Positions 15,124 to 18,038 of a stretch of 18,038 nucleotides of DNA are shown here, in pieces. Each line of letters starts with the position of its first letter. Positions within the stretch are counted from its first letter, which is position 1. The notes beneath the pieces were generated by a model, which saw nothing but the letters and a program-made list of their open reading frames with translations, ran no database searches and was not told where the DNA came from. This stretch comes from Paramuribaculum sp. GTDB lineage: Bacteria > Bacteroidota > Bacteroidia > Bacteroidales > Muribaculaceae. The stretch lies in assembly GCA_029051965.1 (NCBI GenBank), contig JAIDJZ010000134.1:1-18038 (forward strand), in the 5' to 3' direction. Position numbers and translations under genes: made by a program.

Positions 15124-15900
15124 TCAGTTGACCTGTACGTCGAGGCCGGCGCTGCGGAAGCGTCGGGCAATTATTTCAAGTTCTTCGCGGTCGACTTTCC
15201 GCAGAGTACGGCATGGCGTCTGACGGTCGATCGAATAGAGCATCACTGATTCGGGTGCAATCCGGCGGCAGGCGTCGACAAGGGCGTCGATCTCGGCGTC
15301 GGTCGTGTTGTCGACCGGCACACCGTCGATTTCGCCGCGCAGGAGCATAGTCTGGACTATTGCCTTGCCTGCGAACTGAGTGATGCCTTCGATCGCTCGC
15401 CGGACAGTGAATTCAGGCGATGCGGGCCGGTCGATGATGCGCATCGTTGCGTCAATGGCCGAATCGAGTTTCAGGATGTTGTTGTCGACACGCCGCAGGG
15501 CACGGACAACGCCATCGTCGTGAAGACGTGTCGAATTGCTCAAGACGCTTACTTTCACCTGAGGGAAATAGCGGTCGCGAAGCGCAAGAGTATCGTCGAT
15601 TATGCCTTCAAAATCAGGATGAAGAGTCGGCTCTCCGTTTCCGGAAAATGTTATGACGTCGAGGGGCTGGCCGTCGGCTTTCATCCGGCTCAGTTTTTCG
15701 TCGAGCTGACGGCGCACGTCCTCACGCGAAGGGAGTCCGGAGGTTCCGGGTCCCTGGGCGTTGAATCCTGCCTCGCAATAGAGGCAGTCGAACGAACAGA
15801 TTTTACCGTCGACCGGCGAAAGATTGACACCGAGCGAATTGCCAAGCCGACGTGACCGGATCGGCCCGAAGATGACGGAATGGAAAAGAACTGTCTGCAT
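15124..15900 (-). CDS. Radical SAM protein (COG0731-like, function unknown)
   Basis: A 258-residue protein. The ATG at 15898-15900 was chosen over an upstream in-frame TTG at 15906. The N-terminal block F-G-P-I-R-S-R-R-L-G-N-S-L-G is typical of this group, and C-S-F-D-C-L-Y-C (C35, C39, C42) is the CX3CX2C motif that binds the [4Fe-4S] cluster. S-G-N-G-E-P-T-L-H-P is the SAM-binding region. The group is related to TYW1-type enzymes, but no bacterial function is established that I can name. It sits 39 bp after mrp and directly before the carboxypeptidase, with no separate promoter visible. Neighbouring Mrp could supply Fe-S clusters, which is inference. Confidence 0.85.
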   Translation of the reverse strand: MQTVLFHSVIFGPIRSRRLGNSLGVNLSPVDGKICSFDCLYCEAGFNAQGPGTSGLPSREDVRRQLDEKLSRMKADGQPLDVITFSGNGEPTLHPDFEGIIDDTLALRDRYFPQVKVSVLSNSTRLHDDGVVRALRRVDNNILKLDSAIDATMRIIDRPASPEFTVRRAIEGITQFAGKAIVQTMLLRGEIDGVPVDNTTDAEIDALVDACRRIAPESVMLYSIDRQTPCRTLRKVDREELEIIARRFRSAGLDVQVN

Positions 15901-15939
15901 GAGCAAATCAAAATAGAGGGGAGAAACGAATGGTAGGTT

Positions 15940-17040
15940 TCACTTCTTTGAGACGTCGACCTTTATGGTTGCCGGCATCGTCAGATTACGCTGGTCAACG
16001 GCTTCGATGACTTCATGGGCGAGGTGGACGAAAGCGTGTCCGGTTATCGAATCCGTCAGAGCAATGGGCTCTCCGCCGTCGGCCTTGTCGCAGATCGAAC
16101 CGACAAGCGGGATCTGTGCGAGAAGACGGATTCCAAGCTCTTCTGCCAGCGCAACACCGCCGTCGCGGCCGAAAATGTAGTAGCGTTCGTCGGGATGTTT
16201 CTCGGGAGTGAACCACGCCATATTCTCGACCAGACCGAGCACCGGGACATTGACCTTATCGGACATGAACATCGCGATTCCTTTGCGGGCATCGGCCAGA
16301 GCCACTTCCTGAGGAGTGCTGACCACGACCACGCCTGTCATGGCGAGCGTCTGAACGAGGGTCAGATGGATGTCGCTCGTTCCCGGCGGCATGTCGATCA
16401 GGAAGTAGTCGAGCTCTCCCCAGTCGGCTTCTTCGATGAGCTGTCGCAACGCGTTGGACGCCATTCCGCCTCGCCAGAGAACCGGAGCGTTGCGGTCGAC
16501 AAGGAATCCGATCGAGAGCAGTTTCACTCCGTAACGCTCAGCCGGGATAATGAGCTGCCGTCCGTCGACTTCATGCATAAACAGCTGCTCATCCTCGAGT
16601 CCGAACATTTTCGGGACGGACGGGCCGAAAATATCGGCATCGAGCAGCCCGACTTTATAGCCTTCACGTGCGAGAGCGACGGCGAGGTTCGATGCGACGG
16701 TTGATTTTCCGACGCCTCCCTTGCCTGAGGAAACGCCGATTATGTTTTTCACTCCCGGCAGAGCCGGACGTTTCTTTGTTTCAGGCTGCGGCACTATAGT
16801 GCTGACTGTCACTTCGACTTCAGGAGATATGCAGGTGTGGATGGCCGATTCGGCGCTCTTGACGAGAGAGCGCATGAAGGGATCTGTCGGTTTCCGGAAC
16901 TGAAGCGAGAAACTGACTTTGTTGCCGTCGATGCGGATGTCGTCTGCCACCATGTCGAGTTCGACGATATTCTGTCCGTTTCCGGGGTAACGGACAGTCT
17001 TCAGAGCATCGATAATTAGCTGGGGATATAATCTTTCCAT
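15940..17040 (-). CDS. mrp: Mrp/NBP35-type P-loop ATPase, Fe-S cluster carrier
   Basis: A 366-residue protein. An N-terminal MIP18-like domain (about 5-80) is followed by a linker and a MinD/Mrp ATPase domain with the deviant Walker A G-K-G-G-V-G-K-S (106-113), D-A-D-I-F-G-P-S (134-141) and D-M-P-P-G-T-S-D (216-223). Mrp dimers carry Fe-S clusters to target proteins in an ATP-dependent way. In E. coli Mrp, V-E-N-M is soon followed by a CxxC that holds the bridging cluster. Here V-E-N-M-A-W (271-276) runs into F-T-P-E-K-H-P-D and no CxxC exists anywhere; the only cysteines are C70 and one in G-S-I-C-D near the C-terminus. The gene starts 2 bp after the trmB stop, in the same operon. Confidence 0.93.
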   Translation of the reverse strand: MERLYPQLIIDALKTVRYPGNGQNIVELDMVADDIRIDGNKVSFSLQFRKPTDPFMRSLVKSAESAIHTCISPEVEVTVSTIVPQPETKKRPALPGVKNIIGVSSGKGGVGKSTVASNLAVALAREGYKVGLLDADIFGPSVPKMFGLEDEQLFMHEVDGRQLIIPAERYGVKLLSIGFLVDRNAPVLWRGGMASNALRQLIEEADWGELDYFLIDMPPGTSDIHLTLVQTLAMTGVVVVSTPQEVALADARKGIAMFMSDKVNVPVLGLVENMAWFTPEKHPDERYYIFGRDGGVALAEELGIRLLAQIPLVGSICDKADGGEPIALTDSITGHAFVHLAHEVIEAVDQRNLTMPATIKVDVSKK

Positions 17041-17042
17041 AA

Positions 17043-17828
17043 TTATTTCGGTTCTTTTTCAGTTGATTCTCCGGCAAACAGAGCCGGCATCTGGATCTGT
17101 CCGCGCGAGAAGCTGCGGTATGTGTCGCGTTCGATCTCGATATCCGGCTCGGCAAGAGGAGTTGTCTGGTCGAGACCAAATGCGAAATATTTGATTGTCA
17201 GGCCGCGGTCGAGCCACTGCTGTTCGTAGTATGTACGGATGTTAAGAATCGGATCGCCGGCGTGAGTCGAGTATAGGTCGGCGGTGTCCACGAATACCGG
17301 AAGCCGGTTGAGGGCGGCCATTTCACGGGTGTAGGTGTAGAGAAAGGGGCTGTCGGACTTGAGGTTAATGCGGATGTTGTCGCCGGCGACCTTTCGGTAT
17401 AGCTCCATGAAACGCGTTGAAGTCAGACGCTTGCGAGTCTTTTTCATCTGTGGATCAGGGAAGGTTATCCATATTTCCGCGATCTCTCCCGGAGCGAAGA
17501 ATTCCGGCAGGAGTTCGATGTCGGTTCTCAGAAACGCGACGTTTTTCATGTTGTTTTTTTTGGCCTGCGAGGCACCGGTCCACATACGCGCGCCCTTTAT
17601 GTCGATACCGATATAGTTTGCATCGGGGTTTGCGGCTGCGAGTCCGACCGTGTATTCACCCTTTCCGCATCCGAGCTCGAGAATTATCGGCCGGTCGTTG
17701 TGGAAAAAGTCTTCATGCCATCTGCCCTTTAGCGGAAACCCCTCCTGCTGCAACTTAGCCCAGGGATACTGGAAAACGAAGTCAATCTCCTCCATTTCCT
17801 TAAATTTCTTCAGTTTATTCTTTCCCAT
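17043..17828 (-). CDS. trmB: tRNA (guanine-N7)-methyltransferase
   Basis: A 261-residue protein. The SAM-binding motif E-L-G-C-G-K-G (51-57) is followed by G-I-D-I-K-G-A-R (74-81), R-T-D-I-E (101-105) and the family hallmark F-P-D-P-Q-M-K-K-T-R-K-R (123-134), the Bacteroidetes form of FPDPWxKKRHxKRR. N-I-R-T-Y-Y-E near the C-terminus matches the T-x-Y-E motif. The reaction is N7-methylation of G46 in the variable loop of tRNA using S-adenosylmethionine. The N-terminus is lysine-rich (M-G-K-N-K-L-K-K-F-K), suited to tRNA binding. It is the first gene of the four-gene minus-strand operon, with a clear promoter upstream. Confidence 0.96.
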   Translation of the reverse strand: MGKNKLKKFKEMEEIDFVFQYPWAKLQQEGFPLKGRWHEDFFHNDRPIILELGCGKGEYTVGLAAANPDANYIGIDIKGARMWTGASQAKKNNMKNVAFLRTDIELLPEFFAPGEIAEIWITFPDPQMKKTRKRLTSTRFMELYRKVAGDNIRINLKSDSPFLYTYTREMAALNRLPVFVDTADLYSTHAGDPILNIRTYYEQQWLDRGLTIKYFAFGLDQTTPLAEPDIEIERDTYRSFSRGQIQMPALFAGESTEKEPK

Positions 17829-17862
17829 TATCGGTTGATCAACTTATTGAATGTTAGTAATG

Positions 17863-17894
17863 CAAAATTAGCGAAATTCCCCCCGTTTGCCAAA
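17863..17894 (-). promoter_or_regulatory. Bacteroidetes promoter for the trmB operon
   Basis: On the minus strand TTTG (17891-17894), a 20-bp spacer and TAATTTTG (17863-17870) match the consensus exactly. The transcript would start near 17856, giving a leader of about 28 nt to the trmB ATG. Confidence 0.8.
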
Positions 17895-17913
17895 CAAACA
17901 GATTCTTAAACGC

Positions 17914-17945
17914 AAAAAAACGGCCGACCCACGTCGCCCGTTTTC
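17914..17945. terminator. Bidirectional terminator-like hairpin, strongest on the minus strand
   Basis: ACGGCCGAC (17920-17928), loop CCAC, GTCGCCCGT (17933-17941), with one mismatch in nine pairs. Read leftward it is followed by seven T (complement of 17914-17920); read rightward by TTTTC. It would end a minus-strand transcript coming from beyond the right edge, before the trmB promoter begins. Confidence 0.7.
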
Positions 17946-17984
17946 TTATCAATCATTCAATAAACAATAATGTGAAGATTCAAA

Positions 17985-18027
17985 AACCAATCAAATTATT
18001 AAAACCAATCATTATTTTAACCAATCA
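17985..18027 (+). repeat. Three direct copies of AACCAATCA
   Basis: Exact 9-bp copies at 17985-17993, 18003-18011 and 18019-18027, spaced 18 and 16 bp, in an AT-rich stretch that runs to the window edge. A related TATCAATCATTC sequence occurs near 17947-17958. No gene is visible here. It may be part of the leader of a plus-strand gene outside the window or the 3' end of a minus-strand one. Confidence 0.6.
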
Positions 18028-18038
18028 AAACGTGTGTG

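Noticed and set aside
15123..15170. Upstream start for the LD-carboxypeptidase at 15170
   Set aside because: The extra 16 residues would overlap the radical SAM gene and do not resemble the S66 N-terminus, which begins at the ATG at 15122.

Overview
The window looks like a chromosomal segment of a GC-rich member of the Bacteroidales. A Muribaculaceae-type genome fits best, but that family assignment is inference. Four intergenic regions carry the Bacteroidetes -7 promoter box TAnnTTTG, and in three of them a TTTG-like -33 box sits 19-20 bp upstream. Shine-Dalgarno sequences are mostly absent. Several proteins are of Bacteroidetes type: an N-domain/C-domain metallophosphoesterase, a DUF5106-like thioredoxin lipoprotein, a cyclically permuted Kelch mutarotase and an Mrp without the usual CxxC. 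No rRNA, tRNA, CRISPR array or insertion sequence was seen.

Layout. (1) Positions 1-2387, + strand: a secreted calcineurin-like phosphoesterase cut by the left edge, then a secreted glycerophosphodiester phosphodiesterase. (2) Positions 2388-2624: a terminator-like hairpin, a -7 box and a structured leader, followed by a divergent HypE-like PurM-fold protein that lacks the family's key motifs (2625-3488). (3) Positions 3489-6715: a near-ideal promoter driving hflX, a secreted alpha/beta hydrolase, and a thioredoxin-like lipoprotein that overlaps the hydrolase by 4 bp. (4) Positions 6716-14219: a terminator and a promoter, then a five-gene operon for sialic-acid-type sugars. (5) Positions 14220-17828, - strand: trmB, mrp, a radical SAM protein and an S66 LD-carboxypeptidase, all from one promoter at 17863-17894. 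(6) The right edge holds a bidirectional terminator-like hairpin and three AACCAATCA repeats.

The most interesting part is the operon at 6871-14136. It encodes an MFS importer, an N-acetylneuraminate lyase, a 1022-residue periplasmic triple fusion (SGNH esterase, sialate O-acetylesterase, permuted Kelch mutarotase), a creatininase-family amidohydrolase and a YqhD-type alcohol dehydrogenase. The first three fit together: the fusion removes O-acetyl groups and sets the anomer, the MFS protein imports the sugar, and the lyase cleaves it to pyruvate and an N-acylhexosamine. The usual next enzyme, an N-acetylmannosamine epimerase (NanE), is not in the operon. The creatininase and dehydrogenase take its place, which suggests, as inference, an undescribed branch for the lyase product or for a modified sialic acid. 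A perfect 9-bp inverted repeat lies at the predicted transcription start.

The second notable item is the structured leader in front of the motif-depleted HypE-like gene.
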